From positions 434,001-498,000 of the forward strand of contig CBDBDN010000005.1 of NCBI GenBank assembly GCA_965203855.1: DNA of 64,000 nt, written 5' to 3'. Below the pieces are notes generated by a model. It was given only the letters and a program-made list of their open reading frames with translations, was not told the DNA's origin and did no database searches. Position 1 is the first letter of the stretch. Every line of letters starts with the position of its first letter. The position numbers and the translations under genes are program-made. Shown in pieces: positions 33,973 through 42,880 of the stretch. This DNA is from Bin87 sp965203855. Lineage in GTDB: Bacteria > Chloroflexota > Dehalococcoidia > Lucifugimonadales > UBA3495.

Positions 33973-35313
33973 ATGTCTGAAACCATCCAGGAACATTACA
34001 CCCGAATGAACCCCCGCTCCCGCGCTTTGCAGCCCAACTTTCAGGCGCGCTTTCCCTCCGGCAGCCCCGGACACGACGGCTACACTTCCGACCCCTTTCC
34101 CATCGTTATCGCCAAAGGCAGCGGGCCGCGCAAGTGGGACATTGACGGCAACGAGTATGTGGACTACGGAATGGGTTCGGCCTCGCTGCTGCTCGGCCAC
34201 GCCCACCCGGAGGTTACCGCTGCCCTGTCCGCCGCCCTCAACGACGGCTCCCACTTCGGCGCCCCTACCGAGTCAATGCTGGAATGGGGCGAGCGGGTCT
34301 GCACGCTGATGCCCTGCGCCGACAAGGTGCGGTTCGTCGGCTCCGGCGCCGAGGCTACGATGCTGGCCATCCGCGTCGCGCGCGCCTACACCGGCAAGGA
34401 AAAAATCATCCGCTGGGAGTCGCACTATCACGGCTGGCATGACTATGTAATGCCCGGCAACCTGCCGCCCTTTGATGTGCCGGCGTCCATCGGCATCCCG
34501 CAGGGCGTCATCGATTCCGTCATCGTCCTGCCGACCGACCTCACGGCGTTGGAGAACGCTCTGGCCGGCGACGACAACATTGCCGGCGTTATCACGGAAG
34601 CGTCCGGCGCATCCTATGGCACCGTGCCGCTGCCCGATGGTTTCCTGGACGGCGTCCGCAGCCTGACCCGGCAACATGGCGCCGTGATGATTCTGGACGA
34701 AGTGATTACGGGATTCCGGTGGGCGCCCGGCGGCGCGCAGCAGCGGCTCGGCGTTGATCCCGACCTGTGCACAATGGCGAAAATCCTGACCGGCGGGCTG
34801 CCCGGCGGCGCCGTCGGCGGACGCGATGAAGTGATGGCCGTAATGCATCAGACCGGCGACAGCCATCACGACCGCTATCAGCGCGTGCTGCACGGCGGCA
34901 CTTTCAACGCCAATCCCTACGCCGCCGCCGCCGGCAACGCCGCCCTGCGCCTGGTCGCAACCGGGCAGTACAACGAGCAGGCCGACCGGATGGCGGAGCG
35001 GCTGCGGGTCGGCCTGCGCGAAGTTGTGGAACGGCGCGAAGTCAACGCCGCCGTCTATGGCGAAGCGTCCACTTTCCACCTGTTCTTTGGCGCGCGCAGC
35101 ATTGACGGGCTGGACGCCGCGCGCCTCAAAGACCAGCCGATGCAGATTCAGCGCAGCCTGCGCCAGGCCCTGCAAGTGCGCGGCGTCGACCTGATGTCCC
35201 GCACCAGCGGCGTCCTCTCCGGCACTCACACCGAAGCCGACATTGACTTCACCATAGAAGCCTTTGACGGGGCCATAGCGGCGATGATGGACGAGGGGCT
35301 GGTGCAGCACTAG
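33973..35313 (+). CDS. Class III aminotransferase, glutamate-1-semialdehyde 2,1-aminomutase-like
   Basis: A PLP enzyme of 446 residues, the normal family length. Features: DVDGNEYVDYGMGSASLLLGH-type start (WDIDGNEYVDYGMG), FVGSGAEATMLAIRVARAYTG, the Trp/His segment HYHGWHDY, PLP-contacting ILDEVITGFRW, and the Schiff-base lysine in TMAKILTGGLPGGAVGG. Similar proteins include HemL and a broader set of aminotransferases for sugars or amino acids. No other tetrapyrrole gene is nearby, so HemL itself is not assigned. An AAGGAG site precedes the ATG. Its first ~110 bp including the RBS are duplicated at 33036-33145. Confidence 0.85.
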   Translation: MSETIQEHYTRMNPRSRALQPNFQARFPSGSPGHDGYTSDPFPIVIAKGSGPRKWDIDGNEYVDYGMGSASLLLGHAHPEVTAALSAALNDGSHFGAPTESMLEWGERVCTLMPCADKVRFVGSGAEATMLAIRVARAYTGKEKIIRWESHYHGWHDYVMPGNLPPFDVPASIGIPQGVIDSVIVLPTDLTALENALAGDDNIAGVITEASGASYGTVPLPDGFLDGVRSLTRQHGAVMILDEVITGFRWAPGGAQQRLGVDPDLCTMAKILTGGLPGGAVGGRDEVMAVMHQTGDSHHDRYQRVLHGGTFNANPYAAAAGNAALRLVATGQYNEQADRMAERLRVGLREVVERREVNAAVYGEASTFHLFFGARSIDGLDAARLKDQPMQIQRSLRQALQVRGVDLMSRTSGVLSGTHTEADIDFTIEAFDGAIAAMMDEGLVQH

Positions 35314-35614
35314 GCCGCGCCGACAAATCCCCCGCCACTTCATTCACAGTCATTCCGGCTTGCGTCGGAATCCAGATCTAGTGTGCGCCGTCGTAGTTGC
35401 TGATGATGGCGCACTTTTTGATTACTATGCCGTCGCGAGAGTATGATGGATCAGATGGCAGGTGTTTTTCCCCAATGTTCCCAGCCGCCGCTCTAACGCC
35501 GGCCTGCGACCGGGAAGATCAGCCGACTTCGCCAGCGTCGAGCAGAATCTGTAATTCCCATCGCAATAATAAATGAAATATAGCAACGAAAATTATAATT
35601 ATGATATAGACTAT
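35314..35614. other. Gene-free stretch with one palindromic repeat and AT-rich sequence
   Basis: A palindromic element (ATTCCGGCTTGCGTCGGAAT) sits at about 35351-35370. From about 35560 the sequence becomes markedly AT-rich compared with the surroundings. I see no supported gene. Confidence 0.6.
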
Positions 35615-35764
35615 TCAGCCCGCCAAGGGCAGGGTTTCCAACGCGAATGCTGCCACCATAGTTTTACCGGCTGCGGCGGTATCGGCAATTAGCAACGGTA
35701 TTAGCAACTCTATTACGATGGAAAATTCTATGGCCGCAACGAAAGGCTCGCCGCCTCCGGTCAA
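35615..35764 (-). other. 49-codon frame with Walker-A-like motif in AT-rich island (gene remnant or small protein)
   Basis: On the minus strand a TTG-initiated frame reads LTGGGEPFVAAIEFSIVIEL, then LIPLLIADTAAAGKTMVAAF and a short end. The LIADTAAAGKT piece resembles a helicase/ATPase Walker A with upstream hydrophobic strand (as in LIADxxGxGKT). No ribosome binding site is obvious and the frame stops 15 residues later. It may be a remnant of a lost ATPase gene; a small membrane protein is the alternative. Confidence 0.3.
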
Positions 35765-35833
35765 TGCATCGCTGCATTTTTATATTAATTTATCATAGGG
35801 TTTTCCGGTTATTAGGGTAGATTCGGCAGTATA

Positions 35834-36285
35834 TCATACTACCGGAACATTCAGTTCATCTACAACAGCTTCAAAATCGGCCAGCAGTATTGCATCGCTA
35901 CGGTATTCCGTTCCGGCCAGCGCATTGACGAACCGCGCGTCCGCCGTTACCAGAACGGCCCCGATGCGGCGGGCCAGCGCCAGATACATACAATCTGAGA
36001 TGGGTTGATCCAATTCCAGCGCAATACAAAGCGCGTCGGCGGCGACGCTTTCATCGTCCGCCCAATTTATCGACCGTTCCATGACAGAGCTAATTAGCGA
36101 AGTTGCGTCGTTCCCGCCGATTACGCCTTGGCGTACCTTGCTCCACAAAGCGTTGGCGACTCGGCGGCCAACAAGCGCGGGGCGTGCAATTCGTTGGCGT
36201 CAGTGATCAGCAAATCCGCTGTTGCCGAATCCGATTCCTCCGTTACCCATTTCACGGCCACGCTGGCGTCCGGCACTATTTTCAT
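35834..36285 (-). pseudogene. VapC-like PIN toxin with a frameshift
   Basis: The gene starts at 36285 (MKIVPDASVAVKWVTEESDS, active-site Asp6) and overlaps the antitoxin stop as ATGA. After LLAAE the frame breaks near 36160. One base must be inserted to continue as VANALWSKVRQGVIGG and on to SDCMYLALARRIGAVLVTADARF, the C-terminal PIN motif. As written the frame stops soon after the break, at AKA. It is either an inactivating 1-bp deletion or a sequencing error. The antitoxin upstream is intact. Confidence 0.8.
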
Positions 36286-36608
36286 TGCCCCGGCTCCGGC
36301 GGTAGCGGCAGCCGCCCGTGGTCACTATCCCGATCTTGCCGTATCAGCACTTCGGACGGGATTTGCGGTTTGCCGGCGGTCAACTTCAGCAGCTCGCGCG
36401 ACAACTCCCGAAAGGCTTTGCGCTTGGCGGCCATCGCCTCGGCGTCGTTGGCAATCGCTTTTTCCAGGATGCCGCGCAGCTCGCTTTCCAGCGAGCGGTT
36501 ATTTTGGGCCGCCAAGTTCTTGAGACGGCGCACCACATCCGCATCCACATCAGGCACGGTAATGGTAACGGTGTCGGTGATGGCAGCGGTATCGGCAGCG
36601 TTTTCCAT
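36282..36608 (-). CDS. RHH/FitA-like antitoxin of the PIN toxin
   Basis: A 108-residue antitoxin. The N-terminal part, VTITVPDVDADVVRRLKNLAAQNNRSLESELRGILEKAI in outline, is the ribbon-helix-helix pattern of FitA/VapB-type antitoxins (strand, then the NRSLESEL helix). The C-terminal half (FRELSRELLKLTAGKPQIPS) would bind the toxin. The start at 36608 is preceded by GGAGGGG. Its TGA overlaps the toxin ATG by four bases, a standard type II operon arrangement. It probably represses its own promoter. Confidence 0.82.
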   Translation of the reverse strand: MENAADTAAITDTVTITVPDVDADVVRRLKNLAAQNNRSLESELRGILEKAIANDAEAMAAKRKAFRELSRELLKLTAGKPQIPSEVLIRQDRDSDHGRLPLPPEPGQ

Positions 36609-36705
36609 GAGTTCCCCTCCGCAGTCGCTTACCGGACAATAATAGCACGGCGACCCAATATCGCTAACTAGCGGCATCACCCGGAATGCAACGGCGACTG
36701 CGATG

Positions 36706-37467
36706 TCATACGCTTACTACATCCCCTACCCGCACCAGGCCCGGCTTTTCTACGATGCCGTACACCCCGAAATAGGCGGCTAGGGGATTGGGGCGGTAGC
36801 CCAGGATGGCTTGCACCGCATCGGCATCGGTGGCGCCGGTGTTGGGATGCTGGTTGATGATGGCGCAGCGCGGGTCGGGGGCCAGGATACGGATTACGGC
36901 ATCGCCAACGCGGATGGGGCGGGTGATCCAGCCGTCCTCCTGATGCGGTTCGCATCCGTCCAGTAGCAGCGTAGGCCGGAAACGGTCGGTATGCAGGCAT
37001 TCGGCGCCGGGCATCCTTATCTCCGCCGACAGCCGCTCTACTGAGGCGCGGGACAATATGGACACCGGAAACTCGTCAAACGCCTGCCCCGGCAAGCCCG
37101 ACATCAGCAGCGATACCGGCTGTCCGCAGAACTCGCTCAACGCCGCCGACCATTCGCCCCACAGCGGCCGGCCGCGTACCCGCCGGCCCCAGATAGTCGT
37201 CCATACCGGGCTGCCCAGTTCCGGCTGTCCCTCTAGCGCAACTCCGTCGGGGAATGCAATCCGCAGCTGCTGCGCTGCATCGTCCCAGGATGCGGACAGC
37301 TGCGCCAGCCGGCCAATCTGCCGCCTGGTCAACAGCCGTCCTTGCCCGTTGACCAGGTAAAACCGGCGGTCGTCCCGGATGCCGCCCGACTCCATGCTGG
37401 CTTCGTTAAGCGACAGCAGCGCCATTGACTTGACCGGGGCAATGTTGATTGCGGCGACGGCAATCAT
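36706..37467 (-). CDS. MOSC-domain protein (YcbX/mARC-like)
   Basis: A 253-residue protein. The N-terminal MOSC_N beta-barrel region begins VAAINIAPVKSMALLSL and contains GIRDDRRFYLVNGQGRLLTRRQ. The MOSC domain includes SILSRASVERLSAEI and the cysteine (Cys201 in LAPDPRCAII) expected to bind the molybdenum or sulfur. Such proteins reduce N-hydroxylated compounds or act in sulfur transfer. The ATG overlaps the upstream radical SAM stop as ATGA, so the two are translated together, which hints at one pathway. Confidence 0.88.
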   Translation of the reverse strand: MIAVAAINIAPVKSMALLSLNEASMESGGIRDDRRFYLVNGQGRLLTRRQIGRLAQLSASWDDAAQQLRIAFPDGVALEGQPELGSPVWTTIWGRRVRGRPLWGEWSAALSEFCGQPVSLLMSGLPGQAFDEFPVSILSRASVERLSAEIRMPGAECLHTDRFRPTLLLDGCEPHQEDGWITRPIRVGDAVIRILAPDPRCAIINQHPNTGATDADAVQAILGYRPNPLAAYFGVYGIVEKPGLVRVGDVVSV

Positions 37468-38570
37468 GTCGCATCGCTGCTTTCCGACGGCGCCACATCC
37501 GCCGCGACCGGCCGCATTCCATAGCAGCTGCGGCAGTAGTTCGGAATGTCGTCGTTGGCGATGCGCCGCCGCAAGGTACGGTATTTGTCGTTGTTCCAGA
37601 TTTGAGAGAACGGTTCGGCAAAAACATTGCCCATTTTCACCACGCCGGAGTCTCCAATCATACAGCAAGGCACTACATCGCCGTTGGCGGCAATATAGGC
37701 GCTGTTCCAGGGCCAGCGGCAGCGGCGGGCGGACGAGTAACGCGGCCCGCGCGTAATAACCAGCGGCATACCGATGGCTGCGCCGGCGCTTTTCGCTTCA
37801 TTCAGCAGTTGTTCAGCCCTCCGGCTGCCGCGCGAGATGTTGATGGGAACAATGGAGTCCTGCATCTCGTCCTTGCCGAAATCCGTTAGCCGGGATCTGA
37901 TAGTCAGGCTGTCCGCCCCCAGTTTTTTGGCCAGCCGCACCAGGTCGGGGAGTTCGTGGATATTGCGGGCGGTGGCTACTGTGGTGATTTCAATGCGGGG
38001 CCAGGACCTGCCGTCGCGGCGGCGCGTCAGGTCGGTGATATGCTCAATGACCGCCTGGAACTTGCCGTTGACGCGAATGGCTTCAAAAGTTGCGGCGGTG
38101 GCCCCGTCTATGGAGAATGTCAGCGTGACTCTACGCAACGCCAGCAGCCGCTTGGCGATGCTGTTGGTGTAGATTGAACCGTTGCTAGTAATCTGCGTTG
38201 CGATACCCCGGCCGTCCGCCTCCGTCAGCATATCCAGCAGGCTTTTATTGAGCAGCGGCTCGCCCATGCCCTGCAACGTGATTTGCCGGATCCGGGGCAC
38301 CTGCCGCAGAATGGCGCGGAACCGCTCCGGGTTCAGCCGTGTCGCCAGCTTTCTTTTCCAGTGCGTAACCTGGCAGTGGTCGCACGCAAAGTTGCAGATG
38401 TCAATAGGCTCCACATCCAGACTGTGGGGCAGGTAAGGCACCCGTTCCAGTTTGAGAAGCTGAGCAATGCGGGAACGCAGCGCGTAGTACAGCGGCGGCA
38501 ATACGCGGAACTTTCCCCGCCGGCCTACCTGCATACGGCTGATGTTGTTGACGAATTTTTGCCAAGTCAT
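37464..38570 (-). CDS. Radical SAM/SPASM protein
   Basis: A 368-residue enzyme. The radical SAM cluster is CNFACDHC with Cys59, Cys63 and Cys66, followed by ITLQGMGEPLLNK and SNGSIYT. The C-terminal region carries additional cysteines (ARRCRWPWNSAYI, VVPCCMIG, YCRSCYGM) typical of a SPASM auxiliary cluster domain, as in anaerobic sulfatase-maturing and peptide-modifying enzymes. Substrate unknown. It is coupled through a 4-bp overlap with a MOSC protein; no precursor peptide is evident nearby. Confidence 0.88.
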   Translation of the reverse strand: MTWQKFVNNISRMQVGRRGKFRVLPPLYYALRSRIAQLLKLERVPYLPHSLDVEPIDICNFACDHCQVTHWKRKLATRLNPERFRAILRQVPRIRQITLQGMGEPLLNKSLLDMLTEADGRGIATQITSNGSIYTNSIAKRLLALRRVTLTFSIDGATAATFEAIRVNGKFQAVIEHITDLTRRRDGRSWPRIEITTVATARNIHELPDLVRLAKKLGADSLTIRSRLTDFGKDEMQDSIVPINISRGSRRAEQLLNEAKSAGAAIGMPLVITRGPRYSSARRCRWPWNSAYIAANGDVVPCCMIGDSGVVKMGNVFAEPFSQIWNNDKYRTLRRRIANDDIPNYCRSCYGMRPVAADVAPSESSDAT

Positions 38571-38659
38571 AACTAATCTTGCCCTTATTGGAGCCTAATC
38601 GGATGTCCAAAAATGCGCTAGTTGGCGGCGTAGCATAGCATCGTCCGGGTACGCTGACT

Positions 38660-39300
38660 GCATTACCGCGGCGACCGCACGGATGCCGAATGGCGTCTTG
38701 GAACCCCTGCTGTTGCCGCCCCAACACGGGCGACGGCCCGTCAAGTGTCCTCGCCGCAAAACCGTCAACGCCATCCTCTATATCCGGCGCGGCGGCGGCG
38801 GCCTGGCGTATGCTGCCTCACGACTTGCCGTCCTGCCGCAACGTTTTTCACTGCTACCGCACCCGGCGTCTGCTGGAGGTTTGGCAGCAAGTCAACCCTG
38901 CCCTGCGCCAGCAAGCGCGGTAAATACAGGGCCGCCATCCTGAACCCGGCACCGCCATTAGCGACAAACAATCGGTGAAAGCTACCGAAAAATTGGGATT
39001 GCGCGGTTAACAATGCCGGTAAAAAGCGCTGGGGCGCAAGCGTTATATTGTGGTGGGTACGACGGGTCGGCTGCTGGCGGTAGCGGCGCATCCGGCGGAT
39101 GTTCAAAACCGTGACGGCGCCCGGCTGGCATTGGCGGAATGGGTTCGGGGCCGCCTGGTGATTGTAGCGCGCCGGGCGCGGCAGCGGGGTTTGAGCAAAG
39201 ATTATGCGGCACTGCCATAGAGCAGCGCGATATGGATACGGATTGCAACGAGCCGTCTGATGCTGCGCCGCTTGGCGCAAAGACCGGCTTATTGGACGCC
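38660..39300 (+). pseudogene. IS5-family DDE transposase remnant
   Basis: Fragments of an IS5-type transposase appear in successive plus frames: TDAEWRLG, LLLPPQHGRRPVKCPRRKTV, NAILYIRRG, WRMLPHDLPSCRNVFHCY, then RKRYIVVGTTGRLLAVAAHP, ADVQNRDGARLALAEWV and GLSKDYAALP with LMLRRL at the end. The order matches the family from N- to C-terminus. Multiple frameshifts, a stop and a missing middle make it inactive. No terminal inverted repeats or target duplications could be defined by eye. Confidence 0.8.
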
Positions 39301-39328
39301 CCCTGAAGGTTTTGGGGCAGCCAATATC

Positions 39329-39346
39329 GGGGGGGGGGGGGGGGGG
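39329..39346. repeat. Poly-G tract of 18 bases
   Basis: A run of eighteen consecutive G follows the transposase remnant. No open reading frame depends on it. It is the longest homopolymer in the window. Confidence 0.95.
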
Positions 39347-39583
39347 CAGAATGGCAGTCATAATCGCACTCCGGGCTTCCCTCAATGCGGATGAATTTGT
39401 CATCGGGCAAGCCGCCGTGAAACTACCGAATCATAATAGCGGATATAGTAACCCATAATTGCCCAATAAGCAAGATGGCCGCTACACCTCTGACCGTTGT
39501 TTCAGACTATCAGCCGTCATTGCGGCGCGAACCGGAAGCGATGGTCAGAAAGCCAATCGGCTGCCATACCTGGCGGGGTTGCC

Positions 39584-40000
39584 TTACACGATAAACTCGC
39601 TGCCGATGGCGGCTATAGCCCCCTCCCGGTTGTCGGTTTTCAGCGCAATCATCGTGTGGCCGGCCTGCCGGTTCAGGATGTGCATACTTTCAATGTTGAC
39701 GCCGGCCCGTTTCAGGCGGTCGGCAACGCCGGCCAGCGCGCCGGGCGCATCGGGCAAATGCAGCACCAGCGCGTCATCGCTGACCGCCTTGAACCCAGCC
39801 TGGTTTAGGACATACAGGGCATGGTCATAGCGGTCAGTGGTCAGGATAATCGTGCCTTGCTCGCCGATGACCTGGGCGTTGATGGATTCTACATTGATGC
39901 TTTCATCAGCCAGGGCTTTGGTGATGTCGGCGATGACGCCTACTTCGTTGTCCGCCATTACGATGATGCGTTGCACCGGGTTGATTGCGGCTGTGGACAT
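39584..40000 (-). CDS. Tandem ACT-domain protein
   Basis: A 138-residue protein made of two ACT domains: residues about 8-70 (QRIIVMADNEVGVIADITKALADESINVESI in outline, then TIILTTDRYDHAL) and about 75-135 (ALVLHLPDAPGALAGVADRLKRAGVNIESMHIL). ACT domains bind amino acids and regulate metabolic enzymes. AAAGGAG precedes the ATG. Downstream of a histidine-decarboxylase-like gene on the same strand, it could serve as an amino-acid-sensing regulator of that enzyme. This link rests only on adjacency (about 110 bp). Confidence 0.88.
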   Translation of the reverse strand: MSTAAINPVQRIIVMADNEVGVIADITKALADESINVESINAQVIGEQGTIILTTDRYDHALYVLNQAGFKAVSDDALVLHLPDAPGALAGVADRLKRAGVNIESMHILNRQAGHTMIALKTDNREGAIAAIGSEFIV

Positions 40001-40109
40001 TCGGATGCTCCTTTGGATTGCCCTTGCGAATTACCCTTATGGATTGCACTTGCTTGCCCGGCCATCTCTCCGGCCTTTTGCCGGGATGCCTTTTGCCGGG
40101 ATAGCGGAT

Positions 40110-41258
40110 TCAGGCGGTTGGCGGGCGGGCGCAGTCGTCCACCAGCTCGGCAACCATTTGGCGGGTTACATGGGGCATAGTGATGATGTGGGCGATGTCG
40201 CCTTCCGGGGCCATCTGCCACTTGCGGAACACGGACGGCGCCGGCTTGGGAAATACTACGGTAACCGAGTTTTGATGCCGCCAGGCGGGGATGCCGCGCT
40301 CATTAAACTGCCCGACGGCGTATTCGGCGGTATCCAGCATCCGGGCTACTATCTTGCGGAAACCGGCGTTGCCGTGCCGGGCGAAAGCGTACCACAGCAT
40401 CAGCGGGGCGATGGCGCTGCGCGAGCCCGACAAGGTAGTATCCTCAACGCCGACATACTCAATGGCGCGGCCCACCCGTTCCACATAAGGTTTGCGAGTC
40501 AGCACGACGCCGCACGGCAGGGGCGCGCCAATCAGCTTGTGGCCGCTGACGGATACGCTGTCAATGCCGGCGTCAAAGCCGTAGGGCTGCGGGGCGTCCA
40601 CGAAAGGCAGTATCATACCGCTGAGAGCGGCGTCGGCGTGGATGTAAGAGTTAGTAACGGCCAGGTCGCTGAGGATGGCGCGTAGCCGGGGAATGTCGTC
40701 CACGGCGCCGCGCATCGTAGTGCCGACATTGGCCATAATGACGGCCGGCGCATCCCGATTGACCCGTATCATTTCGTACAGGTCATCGTAGTCAATCTCG
40801 CCGTTGTCCTGCCGGCGTATCATAATGTGGCGGGCGTTGAGGACGCGCACATTTTTGAGGACGCTGTAATGGGTTTCCTCAGAGAAATAGAACATAGCGT
40901 TGGGGAACAGCTCGCGGGCCAGATAGAGGCCGTACATATTGCCCTCGGTGCCGCCGGAGGTTACATAGCCCCAGGCGTCATTCGGCGCGATATGCAGCAA
41001 GTCGGCAAAGTGCGTAATCACCTCCCGTTCAATTTCGTGGGTGTTGCCCCAGAAATTGCTGGGATGGAACGGGTCGCCCACATTGTTGATAGAGTAGCCC
41101 ATAAAGGGAAACAGGGGCGAATAGTCGAAGTCCTGGTTCACCGGATAGCCAATCTGCTGCCCGGTAAGCATTTTGATGCCGTGCAGCAGCCCATCCAGCC
41201 GTTCCTGAATTTCATGCTGCGGCAGGCCGCTGTCGGCCAGGGCGGGGGCAGTAGTCAT
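40110..41258 (-). CDS. PLP-dependent histidine decarboxylase-like enzyme
   Basis: A 382-residue group II decarboxylase. Features: GYPVNQDFDYSPLFPFMGYSINNVGDP in outline near residue 37, VTSGGTEGNMYG at 99, HADAALSG with the pyridine-binding Asp209, and the Schiff-base lysine Lys241 in VSVSGHKLIGAP. This pattern matches bacterial PLP-type histidine decarboxylases and the related serine decarboxylases, which form histamine or ethanolamine. Start chosen at 41258 with CAGGAG upstream. Substrate between His, Ser and others is not decided by sequence. Confidence 0.85.
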   Translation of the reverse strand: MTTAPALADSGLPQHEIQERLDGLLHGIKMLTGQQIGYPVNQDFDYSPLFPFMGYSINNVGDPFHPSNFWGNTHEIEREVITHFADLLHIAPNDAWGYVTSGGTEGNMYGLYLARELFPNAMFYFSEETHYSVLKNVRVLNARHIMIRRQDNGEIDYDDLYEMIRVNRDAPAVIMANVGTTMRGAVDDIPRLRAILSDLAVTNSYIHADAALSGMILPFVDAPQPYGFDAGIDSVSVSGHKLIGAPLPCGVVLTRKPYVERVGRAIEYVGVEDTTLSGSRSAIAPLMLWYAFARHGNAGFRKIVARMLDTAEYAVGQFNERGIPAWRHQNSVTVVFPKPAPSVFRKWQMAPEGDIAHIITMPHVTRQMVAELVDDCARPPTA

Positions 41259-41440
41259 AAGTCGGCGGCTCCTGTGGGGTAAGCGCTTACTGGCGGTTAC
41301 CGGATTAGCGGCGGTTGCGGACTGGTAAAGCAAGGGTATGCTAAACCGGGTAAAATCGCAATGCGCGGGCGGTCATTCGCATTCGTCGTTATTCGTCGGC
41401 CGCGGCCCGTCATTCATCCCGGTTTAGCGGCTCAACTATA

Positions 41441-41944
41441 ATGCCTGGCACCATCTCAACCATTAGTCGCCGAATGTGGCGGCGCGTTTGGCATCACCGG
41501 CTGCTGTATTTCCGCCACGGGCTGTTGCGCTGGCGTGGACGCAGCCCGCAGTCTCGCCGGCGGTGGATTTTGGCCTTTGCGGCGCTGTCCTTGGCGGCGT
41601 TTGAAATTAGCACCGGTCAGATTATAGACGGCTTTACTGCGTTCCTGGTTCAAGGAAAGATCAACCGGATACCGTGCTACAAATGGCCGACAATCGCAGA
41701 GGTTGAGCGGATTTTGGCGGAGAATCCCGAAGCGGTTAAACGGATCGAAAATGCGCCGCCATCAGGTGCGTCCATAGCCATTGGCGCTTGGCAGAGTAGC
41801 CGGTCTAGCCTGATCTTTCGCTGCCGGGGCAAAGGCTTCCTGGATATATCCTACGGCGGCTACCGGGAAATGCGGGAGATCAAGTCCATAATTGGCGACC
41901 GCAAGTATTTTCTGGGCATTCCCTATAGGTTATGGAGCTATTAG
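41441..41944 (+). CDS. Small membrane-anchored protein, copy 1 of tandem pair
   Basis: A 167-residue protein with an Arg-rich N-terminus, one hydrophobic segment (ILAFAALSLAAFEI) and a soluble C-terminal part: KINRIPCYKWPTIAEVERIL, then PEAVKRIENAPPSGAS and a very conserved ending DISYGGYREMREIKSIIGD. Its orientation could be Arg-rich side in the cytoplasm (positive-inside). The next gene is a tandem copy with nearly identical soluble part. Function unknown. Confidence 0.7.
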   Translation: MPGTISTISRRMWRRVWHHRLLYFRHGLLRWRGRSPQSRRRWILAFAALSLAAFEISTGQIIDGFTAFLVQGKINRIPCYKWPTIAEVERILAENPEAVKRIENAPPSGASIAIGAWQSSRSSLIFRCRGKGFLDISYGGYREMREIKSIIGDRKYFLGIPYRLWSY

Positions 41945-42011
41945 GACGTGTTGTCAAATTCACCGTCATTCCCTATTTCGCTGGAATGACGGTTTGACTG
42001 GTTGGCTTACA

Positions 42012-42509
42012 ATGCCTGGCAGCATCTCACCCATTAGCCGCCGAATGTGGCGGCGCATCTGGCGTCATCGCTGCCGATACCGGCTGCGGCTGTATTTCCG
42101 GTATCGCCGTCCGCAGTTCTACCGACGCTGGCTGCTGTTAGTAGCCGCGCTGATGCTAACGGGTGTTGAGGTTGGCACCGGGCAGATTTTAGACACCTGT
42201 ACCGGACTCACCGCACAGGCGAAAATCAACCGGGTGCCGTGCTACAAATGGCCTACAATCGCGGAGATTGAGCGGATTTTGGCGGAGCATCCCGAAGCGG
42301 TTAAACGGATCGAAAATGCGCCGCCATCAGGTGCGTCCGTAGCCATTGGCACCGCGCGGAACAGCTGGTCCGGCCTGATCTTTCGCTGCCAGGGCAAAGG
42401 CTTCCTGGATATATCCTACGGCGGCTACTGGGAAATGCGGGAGATCAAGTCCATAATCGGCGACCGCAAGTATTTTCTGGGCATTCCCTATGAGTTGTGG
42501 AGCTATTAG
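42012..42509 (+). CDS. Small membrane-anchored protein, copy 2 of tandem pair
   Basis: A 165-residue paralogue of the previous gene. The C-terminal ~95 residues (KINRVPCYKWPTIAEIERIL onward) are almost identical, while the membrane and Arg-rich N-terminal part has diverged. Start at 42012 (ATGCCTGGCAGC) parallels ATGCCTGGCACC of copy 1. A palindromic CATTCC/GGAATG element lies between the copies, and its first half (GTCAAATTCACCGTCATTCC) recurs after copy 2, so the repeat travelled with the duplication. Function unknown. Confidence 0.7.
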   Translation: MPGSISPISRRMWRRIWRHRCRYRLRLYFRYRRPQFYRRWLLLVAALMLTGVEVGTGQILDTCTGLTAQAKINRVPCYKWPTIAEIERILAEHPEAVKRIENAPPSGASVAIGTARNSWSGLIFRCQGKGFLDISYGGYWEMREIKSIIGDRKYFLGIPYELWSY

Positions 42510-42599
42510 GATATACTGTCAAATTCACCGTCATTCCGGCATCGTAATCTACCACATCGGTAGTAGAACCGGCAGCCATAGATTCTCTAAATTCACCAA

Positions 42600-42880
42600 C
42601 GAAGTGCAACGCCAGGGTATAGGGTATGGCGTTGCCACGGGAACGCGCTATCAGCGACTCAGGATCGTTGGGCGCTGCGAAATTGCCCGATTATGGACTG
42701 CGGGCTGCTCCGTCCCCGAAATTGCGGCAGTTTTGGATCGCGCGTCGTCTGCCATCCCCCACGAAAGCATCTACCGCTTCATCTACGCTCAACAGGCCCG
42801 CGCCAAGGACTATTCCTGGCGGCTTTATCTGCCACGGGGCCAATCTAAACGAGGCTGGCGCGGCGGCAATGCCATCGTCC
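42600..42880 (+). pseudogene. IS30-family transposase fragment
   Basis: The frame contains TRYQRLRIVGRCEIARLWTA, GCSVPEIAAVLDRASSAI and, after a missing stretch, HESIYRFIYAQQARAKDYSW with RLYLPRGQ. These are the N-terminal helix-turn-helix and the (S/P)HE(S/T)IYR(Y/F)IY motif of IS30 transposases. The DDE core is absent and the frame runs on into unrelated sequence. It is a degraded insertion-sequence remnant next to a palindromic repeat (43049-43072). Confidence 0.75.

Noticed and set aside
33973..35313. Assigning the aminotransferase as hemL
   Set aside because: Motifs fit the wider class III group; no other tetrapyrrole gene lies nearby, so a specific gene name is not justified.
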